A stretch of 51,712 nt of DNA from a virus. Below, piece by piece: positions 14,693-23,523 of this stretch. The translations under genes were made by a program, and so were the position numbers. The stretch covers positions 1 to 51,712 of IMG/VR virus record IMGVR_UViG_3300030117_006596. One strand, 5' to 3'. The number at the start of each line of letters is the position of its first letter. Position 1 is the first letter of the stretch. The notes beneath the pieces are model-generated. The model saw only the letters and a list, made by a program, of their open reading frames with translations. It was not told where the DNA came from and did no database searches.

Positions 14693-16671
14693 TAGAATCC
14701 TGTGTCCTCCAGTGAAATTGGTTCAAATCCTCCTTCTCCTTTAGGATTTCCGAATTCATCAGAGAAGTCCCCAAGAGTTCCCGCTTCAAGTTCATTGAGG
14801 TAATCACTACGGAATATTGGAGTGAGTTCAGTAAAGTTCAAATTCATGATGGTTCTAACCGGTGATGACCCTGCTGAAGCGTCCTCATATGATTGATATA
14901 CTCCATCAGGGGCATAATTTATCTCGCATGTTGTGAGTGCACATATTTTATGTAGTGGTAGACCCTTTATTCTTTGTCCTTCATTTGTTCGGTATCTAAT
15001 TCTAAAGATATTTGGAGATCCTAAAAATATCCTATTTTCTATAGATCTTCCCGGTGCCATACCTTGTTTGAAGAATCTTTGTATTCTTCTCATTACAGAA
15101 GCATCCAATTCATCATTTGGTGCAAAATTAAAGGAAAAAACAAAATTTCTCAATTTAGGACCATTGAACAATAGTTCTAAATTGGGGTTTATGACGGTTC
15201 CAACTGTTCTTGCCAACATTTGATTTGCATCAACTTGTATTCCTACTCTACCTAGAGCAAATTGTGATATTACAGCAGAAATTGCTTCTCCTGTGGGACC
15301 ACTAACTTTTCCTTTTTTAATATCATTCAAAACTGCCTTTATATCTCCTCCTATACTACTAAATGCACCTCCAAAGTTTCCATCCATGACTGCTTGTCTT
15401 ACTGCATTTTGAGAAGACATAAATGCTGCCATTTCTAGAGGATTTGCTCTTCCATTTCCCCATGCAACACCATTTGAAAAACTAAGATTATTTGGAATTG
15501 GCAATTTTACCATACCTAAAAAGGTTCTTAGTACAGAATTTCTTGTGACTCCTGATAGATATGTGGAATCTCTATTTTCCTGATTAGTCAAGTCTTTTAG
15601 TTGTTCTCTCTGAGGTGGTTTATATGAAAATTGTTCTAATATTATATGATCTTGACCACCTTCAATTCCCTCTCTTCCATATACAGCGTCATGTGGATAT
15701 TTCAAAGAAACAAAACCAAATTCTTCAGCACCAAATGATTTTATAAATTTTTCATCATCTTTTCCAAAAATTTCTTCGATAGCAACATCGATAGGATTGT
15801 AATCACGGTCTCCGTTCGTCAACGTTATAGTCTCATCGCTGCCAACGTCATCTGCAGTATTCGTAAATTCTTCTACAACTTCAGCAACTCTTTCACTTTC
15901 GGTAGTTCCAATTCCAACTTTGGTAAGGTCTTTGTTTTCTATAAGTGTATCAAAACTGTATCCATCTTCTAAGAAACCCTCATGAGTAAGATCTTTTTCA
16001 ACAATTGTTTCATACAGATCTGCAAGTTCTGGATTATTTGCTCTCAATTGCTCCACCAATACTTCTTTATCTAAATTATAGGTATCAGCATACTGGTCTA
16101 ATTGAAATAATTGAGTCAATACGGCAACTTTGTAATTAGGGTGAGCCATAATTGCCTTATAAGCATTGATATTATAATTTCTGTCTGCTCCAGTCAAACC
16201 TTCACCTCTATATCTTCCAACCCCTGACCATTGAGGGTGCCATATTGCTACGTTCTTGAATCCAAATTTGGTATCAAACTGACCAAAAGTCGGACTATTT
16301 GGATTAAGATCTATATATGCTATAAATTTTTCTGCTTCTGCACCGATAGTAGCATCTACTATCGTAGTTACACCATCTTTTACAACCACTCTCTTAAAAG
16401 TATTCTCTAAGTTTGGTATCTCTGAATCTATACCATTTATAAATTCATTATTTTCATTAGTGTCGTGTACCGAATCAATTCTTTCAATATAAATTTCGAG
16501 TCTACCATCTGGCAATCCTATTACTTCAGCACCATTAGTTTGATCTATAAATTCTCTTAGATGATCAAATCCCGTGAACCTTTGGGGCCAACCATTCTCC
16601 CACTCGATTAGATCACCTAGACCTTGTTTTTGATCAAGGAGATCAAACTCATTCATTATGTCATCTGACAT
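14692..16671 (-). CDS. 48: Baseplate tail-tube cap protein gp48
   Basis: A 659-residue protein whose C-terminal third resembles T4 gp48: N-P-N-L-E-L-L-F-N-G-P-x-L-R-N-F-x-F-x-F is the tube-protein-like fold, followed by the F-F-K-Q-G-M-A-P helix and an N-L-N-F-T-E-L strand. gp48 sits on the hub and starts the tail tube. T4 gp48 is only about 364 residues, so the N-terminal 350 residues are an extension rich in acidic and polar residues, probably an extra baseplate domain. The gene sits between gp53 and an unknown protein, with stop/start overlaps on both sides. Confidence 0.78.
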   Translation of the reverse strand: MSDDIMNEFDLLDQKQGLGDLIEWENGWPQRFTGFDHLREFIDQTNGAEVIGLPDGRLEIYIERIDSVHDTNENNEFINGIDSEIPNLENTFKRVVVKDGVTTIVDATIGAEAEKFIAYIDLNPNSPTFGQFDTKFGFKNVAIWHPQWSGVGRYRGEGLTGADRNYNINAYKAIMAHPNYKVAVLTQLFQLDQYADTYNLDKEVLVEQLRANNPELADLYETIVEKDLTHEGFLEDGYSFDTLIENKDLTKVGIGTTESERVAEVVEEFTNTADDVGSDETITLTNGDRDYNPIDVAIEEIFGKDDEKFIKSFGAEEFGFVSLKYPHDAVYGREGIEGGQDHIILEQFSYKPPQREQLKDLTNQENRDSTYLSGVTRNSVLRTFLGMVKLPIPNNLSFSNGVAWGNGRANPLEMAAFMSSQNAVRQAVMDGNFGGAFSSIGGDIKAVLNDIKKGKVSGPTGEAISAVISQFALGRVGIQVDANQMLARTVGTVINPNLELLFNGPKLRNFVFSFNFAPNDELDASVMRRIQRFFKQGMAPGRSIENRIFLGSPNIFRIRYRTNEGQRIKGLPLHKICALTTCEINYAPDGVYQSYEDASAGSSPVRTIMNLNFTELTPIFRSDYLNELEAGTLGDFSDEFGNPKGEGGFEPISLEDTGF

Positions 16672-17063
16672 TACTGATACCTCGCTATATTAACTGGCAT
16701 TTCAATACCACCTAGAACTCTTACAAATTCTGATAGTGATAAACTAAATGCTTTTTCCCAATCGGACATAGGAACTTCTGAAAAATTTGATCTTACGTAA
16801 CCGTACAGGTATTTATGGTATCCTGTGATGACTGTTGGATCATTATTTTCATCGATATACCTCATGATTGCCATTCTGTTTGCTGGTTTGGTGTAATGAA
16901 GGTTTATACCATAAAAAGCACCTGATTCTGTTGCTAGAACATAGCATAGTGGGTGCTTATCGTAGAAAGGGAGTGTGTCTTTATACTTTGCAGAGTATCT
17001 GAACAGCAAAAGTTTGCCCGGGCTGACGTTAGATGGTTGAGTGTTGAGTAGACTAGATGCCAA
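16671..17063 (-). CDS. Hypothetical protein in the baseplate/head-completion operon
   Basis: A 130-residue protein with no clear homologue. It starts M-A-S-S-L-L-N-T-Q, has an F-R-Y-x-A-K-Y-K-D-T-L-P-F-Y-D segment followed by P-L-x-Y-V-L and a strand-rich middle, and ends in a helix (F-S-L-S-L-S-E-F-V-R-V-L-G-G). It overlaps gp4 by 11 nt and gp48 by 1 nt, so it is certainly part of the structural operon. A role in tail or head completion is inference from location. Confidence 0.72.
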   Translation of the reverse strand: MASSLLNTQPSNVSPGKLLLFRYSAKYKDTLPFYDKHPLCYVLATESGAFYGINLHYTKPANRMAIMRYIDENNDPTVITGYHKYLYGYVRSNFSEVPMSDWEKAFSLSLSEFVRVLGGIEMPVNIARYQ

Positions 17064-17487
17064 GTTCTTTCTCCGTTATGATTTGAAAATTCCACTTACG
17101 GTCTTTACAGAATGATTCTGCTGCCTTCCATTTTGCTTGGTTTTTAGCAAATTCATATACTTCTGCAATATACTTCTTAGTTCTTCTTTTCTGTATAGTA
17201 GGACCTTTGACCTGTTTTTGTGGTTTGACTTCGATCAATCTTTCCTCTATTTTACCAGTAGAACTCTTCATTTTGACATAAAAGTCTGGAAAATACCTAT
17301 GAAAACGATTGTCAATAGGTGATTTGTATGGTATCACTACTTCTTCACTTGACCATTTCAATATATTCACATTACCATCACACCAACGCATGAATTTCAG
17401 TTCCCATAAAGAGCGATATATCACCTTAGTGGGATCACCTTTATACTTTTTTGGGTTGGAAGGTCGGAACTTCCCCTTATATGACAT
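17053..17487 (-). CDS. 4: Head completion protein gp4
   Basis: A 144-residue protein matching T4 gp4 (also called gp50/65), needed to finish filled heads before tail joining. The start K-G-K-F-x-P-x-N-x-x-K-Y-K-G-D-P-T-K is characteristic. The fold is TnsA/PD-(D/E)XK-like: E29, P-D68-F-Y and E86-V-K88 are the candidate active-site residues, so a DNA-end-processing activity is plausible. It is the first gene of the minus-strand operon, 21 nt after a late-promoter-like TCTAAATA. Confidence 0.88.
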   Translation of the reverse strand: MSYKGKFRPSNPKKYKGDPTKVIYRSLWELKFMRWCDGNVNILKWSSEEVVIPYKSPIDNRFHRYFPDFYVKMKSSTGKIEERLIEVKPQKQVKGPTIQKRRTKKYIAEVYEFAKNQAKWKAAESFCKDRKWNFQIITEKELGI

Positions 17488-17508
17488 ACATAGTATATAC
17501 TGTCCATC

Positions 17509-17516
17509 TATTTAGA
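17509..17516 (-). promoter_or_regulatory. Late promoter variant for the gp4-gp53 operon
   Basis: On the minus strand this reads TCTAAATA, one mismatch from the NATAAATA late consensus. It ends 21 nt before the gp4 ATG, the same distance seen for exact late promoters here (20-32 nt). The same variant occurs at 38951-38958. Confidence 0.5.
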
Positions 17517-18322
17517 TGCCTAATTCAAGAGTTTTTTCAAAAGATAGATTTTACTTGAGAACAGAAGAGTTGTATAATCTCGGTGGGTTCAATAATGCTG
17601 TACCTGCATTTAATAATCTTTATGACGTTTATATCAACTTCAATACTCAGGGTGGAAATCCTAATCTCATGCAATTTATAAAGCAGCATGTGATATTACC
17701 CTCTAATGATGTAATGAATGAACCGGGGGATAACTTAGCACTATTCTGTTCAGAAGCGGTTTTACCGGGTTCACAGATTCAAACTGCCTCTGTCAGTGGT
17801 TTGAGGCAAGGTATAACACAAAATTATGCTGTATACAGAAGATATCCTGATTTCAATCTTACCTTCTATGCTCAAAAAGACTATTTCACACAAGAAGTAT
17901 TCAATGCATGGTTAGAATATATCTCACCTATACAAGTTGAAGATCGTAATCATGGTAGTATTGATCGACAAAGAAGTAGAGATAATGCCTATAAAAAACT
18001 AAAATATCCTAGATCATATAAATGTGAGATGGAAATTACAGCATTTAGTAATGATTTCCTAATGCCTGAGAGTAGATTGGAAGATTCAAGAGGAACAGAA
18101 AAAAGAACACCCAACTACATCACATATTATATGAAGAATTGTTTTCCTGCTAGTATTATTGCTGCTCCTTTAGCATATGGAAAGGCAGAGTTAGTAAAAA
18201 CTACCATCACCTTCAAATATGACTACTTCACTATTGATAGAGGTGCAAGAACTAATGATGATTCTTCTTCATTGCAACAAAAGGCAAGAAAATTAATAAG
18301 TCCCTTTATGACTGCTATATAA
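17516..18322 (+). CDS. 54: Baseplate tail-tube initiator gp54
   Basis: A 268-residue protein resembling T4 gp54, which with gp48 caps the hub and starts tube polymerisation. The tube-like fold shows in L-P-G-S-Q-I-Q, then R-R-Y-P-D-F-N-L-T-F-Y and W-L-E-Y-I-S-P. T4 gp54 is about 320 residues. It is divergently arranged against gp4 across a 28-nt gap and opens a long plus-strand tail operon. gp54 and gp48 are related in fold; position and length favour gp54. Confidence 0.72.
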   Translation: MPNSRVFSKDRFYLRTEELYNLGGFNNAVPAFNNLYDVYINFNTQGGNPNLMQFIKQHVILPSNDVMNEPGDNLALFCSEAVLPGSQIQTASVSGLRQGITQNYAVYRRYPDFNLTFYAQKDYFTQEVFNAWLEYISPIQVEDRNHGSIDRQRSRDNAYKKLKYPRSYKCEMEITAFSNDFLMPESRLEDSRGTEKRTPNYITYYMKNCFPASIIAAPLAYGKAELVKTTITFKYDYFTIDRGARTNDDSSSLQQKARKLISPFMTAI

Positions 18323-18341
18323 TATACTGAAATGAAAAATT

Positions 18342-19070
18342 ATGCCATTACCAAAGGTTTCGACACCGGTATTTGAACTAGATTTGATTTCATCCAATAA
18401 AAAAGTAAAATTTCGTCCCTTTTTAGTGAAAGAGGAGAAATCTTTGCTTGTTGCATTAGAAAGTGGTGATGAAAAGACTATTCATAATACACTCAAAAGT
18501 GTACTGAAGTCTTGTATTCTCACTCGTGGTATCAAGGTGGATGAATTGCCTAGTTTTGATTTAGAGTTTTTATTTTTAAATATTAGAGGTAAATCAGTCG
18601 GTGAAACTGTAGAATTACTCATAACATGTAGAGATGATGGGGAAACTCAAGTTCCGTTGACTATACAAATGTCAGATATAAAACTCAGTGTTCCTGATGA
18701 TCATAATCAGACTATTGATTTAGGAAACAATCTATTCCTAAAACTAAAGTATCCTTCATTACAACAATTTGTGGAGAATAACTTTATTGTTTCTGAATTG
18801 AAAAACACAGATTTAGTTGAAAAAACATTTGATAGTGTCGCTGATTGTATAGATCAAGTTTATAATGAAGAAGAAGCGTGGTCTGCAAGTGAATGCACGA
18901 AAAAAGAGTTATTAGACTTTGTGGGGCAACTAAGTTCAAATCAATTTCAAAAAATTGAAGAATTTTTTACCACAATGCCTAAGTTATCATATAAAACCAC
19001 AGTGAAAAATCCCAAAACTAAAAAGGATAATGATGTTGTAATTGAGGGTTTATCAAATTTTTTCGCATAA
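18342..19070 (+). CDS. 26: Baseplate hub subunit gp26
   Basis: A 242-residue protein of the T4 baseplate gp26 family. The opening (P-L-P-K-V-x-T-P-x-F-E-L-D-L-I-S) and K-F-R-P-F-L-V-K-E-E-K-x-L-L-V-A-L-E-S, then S-x-D-L-E-F-L-F-L-N-I-R-G-K-S-V-G-E are typical. T4 gp26 is 208 residues. It acts in hub assembly. Its stop codon overlaps the start of the next small gene (TAATG), so the two are probably translated in a fixed ratio. Confidence 0.82.
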   Translation: MPLPKVSTPVFELDLISSNKKVKFRPFLVKEEKSLLVALESGDEKTIHNTLKSVLKSCILTRGIKVDELPSFDLEFLFLNIRGKSVGETVELLITCRDDGETQVPLTIQMSDIKLSVPDDHNQTIDLGNNLFLKLKYPSLQQFVENNFIVSELKNTDLVEKTFDSVADCIDQVYNEEEAWSASECTKKELLDFVGQLSSNQFQKIEEFFTTMPKLSYKTTVKNPKTKKDNDVVIEGLSNFFA

Positions 19071-19252
19071 TGATGTATCATGAGTCTCTATCATCATACA
19101 TGGAAAATATGTTTGCTCTGGTTCAATTCCATTCATGGAGTATATCAGAGGTAGAGAATATGGTACCGTGGGAGAAACAAACCTACATTGAAATGCTTCA
19201 TAATTATGTTGAAAAGAAAAATTTAGAAGCACAGCAAGCAAAGAATGGCTGA
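19070..19252 (+). CDS. gp51/GpE-like small hub-assembly protein
   Basis: A 60-residue protein starting on the gp26 stop codon. The core S-I-S-E-V-E-N-M-V-P-W-E-K-Q-T-Y-I-E-M-L resembles the short second segment of tail assembly chaperones (GpE/gpT-like) and the C-terminal part of T4 gp51. It may cooperate with gp26 as a hub assembly catalyst. It overlaps the next gene by 8 nt. A tandem ATGATG leaves the exact start uncertain by one codon. Confidence 0.55.
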   Translation: MMYHESLSSYMENMFALVQFHSWSISEVENMVPWEKQTYIEMLHNYVEKKNLEAQQAKNG

Positions 19253-20507
19253 AACAAACCAAAAATTAGTAATGCAGGGAGGGATGATGCTCCCTGAAAA
19301 TTTGGTGCGTTCTAATACCCCTATGATACCATCAAGGGAAAATAAGCAGAATAATGAAAATATAACAAAAAATCCAAAATTTTCTGGGGTAGTTTCTTTG
19401 TCACGTAGGATGGCAACTGCATTCGATAAATTGCAAGAAAAGGTTGATGTTGATAAAGGATTGCAGAAGAAAGATACCGTAGCACTTGGTAAACTCCTAT
19501 TAGAGATTGAATTAGTTAATAATAATCTAAAAAATATAGCAAATGAAGTTCTAAAATCTAATAAAAAAGTAACGGAATTAGCAGAAAAAGAAGAAGAAAT
19601 ACTGAAGGAAGAAGGTAAGAAACTAACAGGATTAGCAGCGAGTTTTAATAATCTAAGACGTCAATTTGGAGCATTTGCCGGTTTAGTCTCAGCGAAAGAG
19701 TTTCTTGAGGGAGATACTGCATCAGGATTAGAGAATGCAGGCATTGCAGTAACAGCATTCTTACCTGAGATTATAAAGGTTGTCAGCACTGTGGTGATGG
19801 CGAGAATGTTGCTAGGTGGTCGTGGAGGAGGTGCTGCTGTTGCTTCTGGAGGTAAAGGAAATTTATTATCTCAACTATTAGTTGGTGGTGGACTACTTAC
19901 TACAGGAGCAATCCTAGGTTCTCAAGGAGATTCTGACCAGAGAAGATTTGAATTACAGAAAAGGGAATTTTTACCTAACTTGCTCTCAAAGAATGATGTA
20001 GGTAGATTCAGAGCAACCACTACAAGATTTGATAGTATATTAGATGGGACGAATAGACCTGTTATAAAAAATAATAGACCAAATGTAATATCGGACGATG
20101 TTGAGATGCCTGCAGGTCCAATGGAACTTGCAGGTAATTTCTTTGAAGGTGTAAAAGATAGGTTCATGGGCAATGAAGAAGAAAACGATGAAGTCATTGA
20201 AGAAACTAATAAAAAAGATGGTGAAAACTTAATATCTGCTTTACCTAAAGATAATAAAACTCTTTTTGAAGAATCGGATATGTTGTTAGGAAGTGCACTT
20301 GATCTTGATTTTGGGGATTTATCAGGACTCACTAATGTATTTGTAGATGGAGGAGATGGTGAAGAGGGAGATATGAATAACGATATAGCATTCAATCCCG
20401 GAACTTCTCCGGGAAGTAGTTTTATTAATATTAATCCAGAATATGAGAATATTATAAAAATACCATTTGTATTGCAATATGGTGGTTTCTCGTCAATGGC
20501 AGGGTAG
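19245..20507 (+). CDS. Tape-measure-like hub protein A
   Basis: A 420-residue protein, not matched to a named family. A helical, probably coiled-coil region (about 60-130, Lys/Glu-rich) precedes a hydrophobic, Gly/Ala-rich stretch (about 165-230). The second half is disordered-looking and acidic. This layout is typical of hub or tape-measure proteins that thread through the tail tube. It sits between gp26 and gp27, where T4-type hubs need gp29-like tape-measure and gp28 functions. The assignment is from architecture only. Confidence 0.6.
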   Translation: MAETNQKLVMQGGMMLPENLVRSNTPMIPSRENKQNNENITKNPKFSGVVSLSRRMATAFDKLQEKVDVDKGLQKKDTVALGKLLLEIELVNNNLKNIANEVLKSNKKVTELAEKEEEILKEEGKKLTGLAASFNNLRRQFGAFAGLVSAKEFLEGDTASGLENAGIAVTAFLPEIIKVVSTVVMARMLLGGRGGGAAVASGGKGNLLSQLLVGGGLLTTGAILGSQGDSDQRRFELQKREFLPNLLSKNDVGRFRATTTRFDSILDGTNRPVIKNNRPNVISDDVEMPAGPMELAGNFFEGVKDRFMGNEEENDEVIEETNKKDGENLISALPKDNKTLFEESDMLLGSALDLDFGDLSGLTNVFVDGGDGEEGDMNNDIAFNPGTSPGSSFININPEYENIIKIPFVLQYGGFSSMAG

Positions 20508-21971
20508 ATGGACATTTCATTACTACTAAAAAATCAACAGATTGGTCTTAGGACTAGCAGTGCATTACTAAAGAATGCCATAGGTCAATCCATAGCGGTT
20601 AATGTTTTTTCTAAAACTAATCTATTAGAAAAAAAGAAGGAAGCATCAAAGAAAAGAATTAGAACTCTTGCTAATATACAGAATAACTTAGTACAAGAGA
20701 AAAGAACTGATAGATTAGTTGATAATATTGCTTCAGGTGCAGGATTACTTAGTCTAGGTATTGGTGGTGGGAGAGGAAGTAATGTAACTCCAAGAAATAA
20801 TATTGTATCTACAAGAGGACTCAGAACTACAAAACCCGGAAGATTTGGTAAATTATCCAGATTCAAAAATATTAGAGGTATAAGTAGAGGTAACGTTATT
20901 CTTAACACTGCATTTGCAGGACTTGATTTCAAGAATAGAAAATCGTTAGGTCAAACAAATACACAAGCATTAGCAGGTGCAGGTGGTGGTGCAGTTGGTG
21001 GTATTGCCGGTGCTGCAATAGGTCAAGCATTGATACCAATTCCTGTTATTGGTGCTCTTATAGGTGGTTTTATAGGTGCTAACATAGGTTCTGGTGTCGC
21101 TGATCGTATGACTGGAGTCACATCAGCAGATTTTAGAAGAAGAGAACAAGAGAAACAAACTAATCTGAGAGAAAATGCAAGAACAGAATTTACAGAGGGA
21201 TTAGATAGATTTGATAGTGCCTTAGATAAGTTCGGTAGATATAATGAAGAAACAGACCTCTTTGTTCTAGCAGCAACAGGTAGAGATAAGGATGGGAAAC
21301 TCATTAGAACACCCACTGGTGGTGGTGGAGTTGGTCAAGCATTTGTTAATGAAGCATATAGAAGAGGTATCGCTGTAGGTGCAACGGGATTAGTCGTTAC
21401 TATTGCAGGAACTGCTCTCGTGGTCAAGGGTCTACCAATTGCTCTCGGATTGAGTAAAAAACTTCTCATGCCAATGGTGACGAAAATTGGAAAGACGAAA
21501 TTATTTCAAAATATATTGAAATTTTTCAGAAGAAATGCAGATCCAACTAAAAGATTAAAAGAGCAACTTATCAAGAAAAGACTATTAGAACAGACTGAAA
21601 AGGAAAGGTTGATTGAAAAGATACTAAAAAACTTCAAAACTAAGGAATTTGAGGAAAGTATAAAATTAGGAGAGGAATTTTCAAGGCGAGTTGACACAGT
21701 AACTAAAGGATTGAAGGAAGGTGCTGTAAAAAAAGAATTTTCTCCAAGAATCGGTGATAAAGTGAAGATAAAAAACTTTCTAGATGATTTGTTAGACAAG
21801 GAGGGTATTACAAACATAATCAAAAAATCAAAAGATTTCAAAATAGATAAGAATTTGCAATCTAACAATAATATTATCACTGGAGGTGATACTATCGCAT
21901 ATAATACAGAAGATTCTCCTTACACTAGCACAATAAATAACATACGTGCTTTCAATCAGATGACGGTATAA
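20508..21971 (+). CDS. Tape-measure-like hub protein B with glycine zipper
   Basis: A 487-residue protein starting right after the previous stop. The basic N-terminal helix (K-K-K-E-A-S-K-K-R) is followed by a Gly/Arg-rich region and a clear glycine-zipper membrane-like segment (about 160-200, G-A-G-G-G-A-V-G-G-I-A-G-A-A-I-G). A second hydrophobic segment is near 285-320, and the C-terminus is Lys-rich helix. Glycine-zipper segments occur in tape-measure proteins that insert in the host membrane during DNA ejection. It overlaps gp27 by 1 nt. Function inferred from position and composition. Confidence 0.58.
   Translation: MDISLLLKNQQIGLRTSSALLKNAIGQSIAVNVFSKTNLLEKKKEASKKRIRTLANIQNNLVQEKRTDRLVDNIASGAGLLSLGIGGGRGSNVTPRNNIVSTRGLRTTKPGRFGKLSRFKNIRGISRGNVILNTAFAGLDFKNRKSLGQTNTQALAGAGGGAVGGIAGAAIGQALIPIPVIGALIGGFIGANIGSGVADRMTGVTSADFRRREQEKQTNLRENARTEFTEGLDRFDSALDKFGRYNEETDLFVLAATGRDKDGKLIRTPTGGGGVGQAFVNEAYRRGIAVGATGLVVTIAGTALVVKGLPIALGLSKKLLMPMVTKIGKTKLFQNILKFFRRNADPTKRLKEQLIKKRLLEQTEKERLIEKILKNFKTKEFEESIKLGEEFSRRVDTVTKGLKEGAVKKEFSPRIGDKVKIKNFLDDLLDKEGITNIIKKSKDFKIDKNLQSNNNIITGGDTIAYNTEDSPYTSTINNIRAFNQMTV
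21932..21939 (+). promoter_or_regulatory. Possible internal late promoter before gp27
   Basis: AATAAATA fits NATAAATA and ends 31 nt before the gp27 ATG, the usual distance here. It lies inside the upstream coding sequence, so a chance match is possible. Confidence 0.35.
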
Positions 21972-23296
21972 TGGCGAAGACAGGATATTATTCAAAAGGT
22001 GCTGAAATAAAGGTTTTTAATGTTAAAAGTCCTGATGGTTCAGTCACACATGACATGAAGACTCTTTTAGGACCAATACAAATATATGAGGATCTAACTG
22101 ATGCTTCAATTCATGTGAACGTAACTATACTTGATACCTTTGGTAAAAAGGAACATGTGCCAATACGAAGTGGTTCTGAAGTTCAACTTTTCATTGAATC
22201 TCCTTCTGGTGATATTGATTTTACTGATTATCCATTATACATCAGTAATATAGTAGCTAGTGGAAGCACAGAGAAAAGAGATGTTTATACTTTAGAACTT
22301 GAAACTGTAGGAATGTTCAACAATAATTTAACAAGATTATACAAGAAATATAATGGTAAAGCAGATGTTCTTATCACTGAGTTTCTAAAACAATTAGGTG
22401 TTCCTGATTCTTGGATCGTAAAACTTGAGAAACCAAAATACCCAATACAATTCATGGGTAATTATAAGAGGATTCTACAAACATGTATAAGATTAGCGAC
22501 ACGATCATTACCTGAGATAGAAGGAGGCACTGGTACAGACACTCCTAATGAGGGTAGTGGTGGATTCTTCTTTTGGGAGTCTATAAAAGGGTATGTGTTT
22601 AGGAGTATAGATAATCTCTTCAAAGAAGCAAAAGAATTGAAAAAAACTGGGAAGGTTGTAAAATATTTTCAGTCATCAACTATGGATGCATTAGACATGA
22701 GAAACAATTTTAGAATTGTTTCTCAACCAGTATGGTCTACTAACCACAATTTACTTGAAAAATTGATGTCGGGTCAATATGCATCATTTAATACCTTTAT
22801 AGATATGCTTGGGTCTACTCATACTATACCTATAAGAGATACAAAGGCATCACAACAATTTCAACCAACATATGCTGAAGATGGTGCTGTGTTAGCAAAT
22901 GAGGTCACTCATAATCCAGAACAATTCCTGAAGGAGTCCAGAATAACCCTGTCAGTTATCGATTCCCGTACATTTGATGACGGAGAGAAATTTGATCCTG
23001 AAAGCACTGGTAAAACTAACCAAGAACATGTATTATATAAGAGTAGGATTCAATCTCGTTATGCTTCCTTATTCTCAGAAGTGCTCACCATCACTGTTCC
23101 TATGAACGTTGATTTATCTGCAGGATCTGTCATAGAAGTTGAATTTCCTCGACTAAATATAGATGAACCTAATAGTGGGCATGTAAATCCTGCTTCAGGT
23201 TTCTATATGATCAAATCACTGTCTCATCAACTACTTGCAGAAGGTGATTTCACTGGACTCAAATTAGTTAGAGACTCTTATTCAGAACTATCATGA
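21971..23296 (+). CDS. 27: Baseplate central hub protein gp27
   Basis: A 441-residue protein resembling T4 gp27, the torus-shaped hub that holds the gp5 spike. The N-terminal half is tube-domain-like (L-G-P-I-Q-I-Y-E-D-L, then V-T-I-L-D-T-F-G, then Y-x-L-x-I-S-N-I and T-L-E-L-E-T-V-G-M-F). A later W-S-T-N-H/N-L-L-E segment and the C-terminal F-Y-M-I-K-S-L-S-H-Q-L motif also fit hub proteins. T4 gp27 is 391 residues. It is followed without a gap by the CP12-like gene and then gp5, its physical partner. Confidence 0.75.
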   Translation: MAKTGYYSKGAEIKVFNVKSPDGSVTHDMKTLLGPIQIYEDLTDASIHVNVTILDTFGKKEHVPIRSGSEVQLFIESPSGDIDFTDYPLYISNIVASGSTEKRDVYTLELETVGMFNNNLTRLYKKYNGKADVLITEFLKQLGVPDSWIVKLEKPKYPIQFMGNYKRILQTCIRLATRSLPEIEGGTGTDTPNEGSGGFFFWESIKGYVFRSIDNLFKEAKELKKTGKVVKYFQSSTMDALDMRNNFRIVSQPVWSTNHNLLEKLMSGQYASFNTFIDMLGSTHTIPIRDTKASQQFQPTYAEDGAVLANEVTHNPEQFLKESRITLSVIDSRTFDDGEKFDPESTGKTNQEHVLYKSRIQSRYASLFSEVLTITVPMNVDLSAGSVIEVEFPRLNIDEPNSGHVNPASGFYMIKSLSHQLLAEGDFTGLKLVRDSYSELS

Positions 23297-23520
23297 AATC
23301 TATCGAAGATCACATAGCACACGACAAAGAGGTCATCGAAGACCCTATCGCAAGTCCTGCTGCTAGAAGGCATGCAAAGGAAGAATTGCATGAACTACAA
23401 GAATACATGGATCACCACAAGAAAGAGATTGATGCAGGGGATCACCATGATCCTAATGCATTAGAACTATTCTGTGATATGCATCCAGATGAACCAGAAT
23501 GCCTTATTTACGACGATTAA
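23293..23520 (+). CDS. CP12-like Calvin-cycle regulator inside the baseplate operon
   Basis: A 75-residue acidic/His-rich protein ending in a CP12 C-terminal motif: L-E-L-F-C61, P-D-E-P-E-C70, then Y-D-D, with the C-x8-C spacing of the CP12 disulfide loop. The preceding helix (A-K-E-E-L-H-E-L-Q-E) also fits CP12; the N-terminal Cys pair of many CP12s is absent. Host CP12 ties GAPDH and phosphoribulokinase into an inactive complex, stopping carbon fixation; cyanophages are known to carry cp12. Here it overlaps the gp27 stop by 4 nt and precedes gp5 by 3 nt, so it would be made late with virion proteins. It might alternatively be a virion part that merely resembles CP12. Confidence 0.72.
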   Translation: MKSIEDHIAHDKEVIEDPIASPAARRHAKEELHELQEYMDHHKKEIDAGDHHDPNALELFCDMHPDEPECLIYDD

Positions 23521-23523
23521 ACA

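Noticed and set aside
16810-16817. Minus-strand CATAAATA as a late promoter for gp48
   Set aside because: It is inside a coding sequence and about 140 nt before gp48, much farther than the 20-32 nt of convincing late promoters here.
19922-20515. Long minus-strand frame opposite the hub protein
   Set aside because: Low-complexity Ser/Pro/Leu sequence with the composition of an antisense shadow; no promoter or ribosome-binding site, and the plus-strand gene is well placed in its operon.
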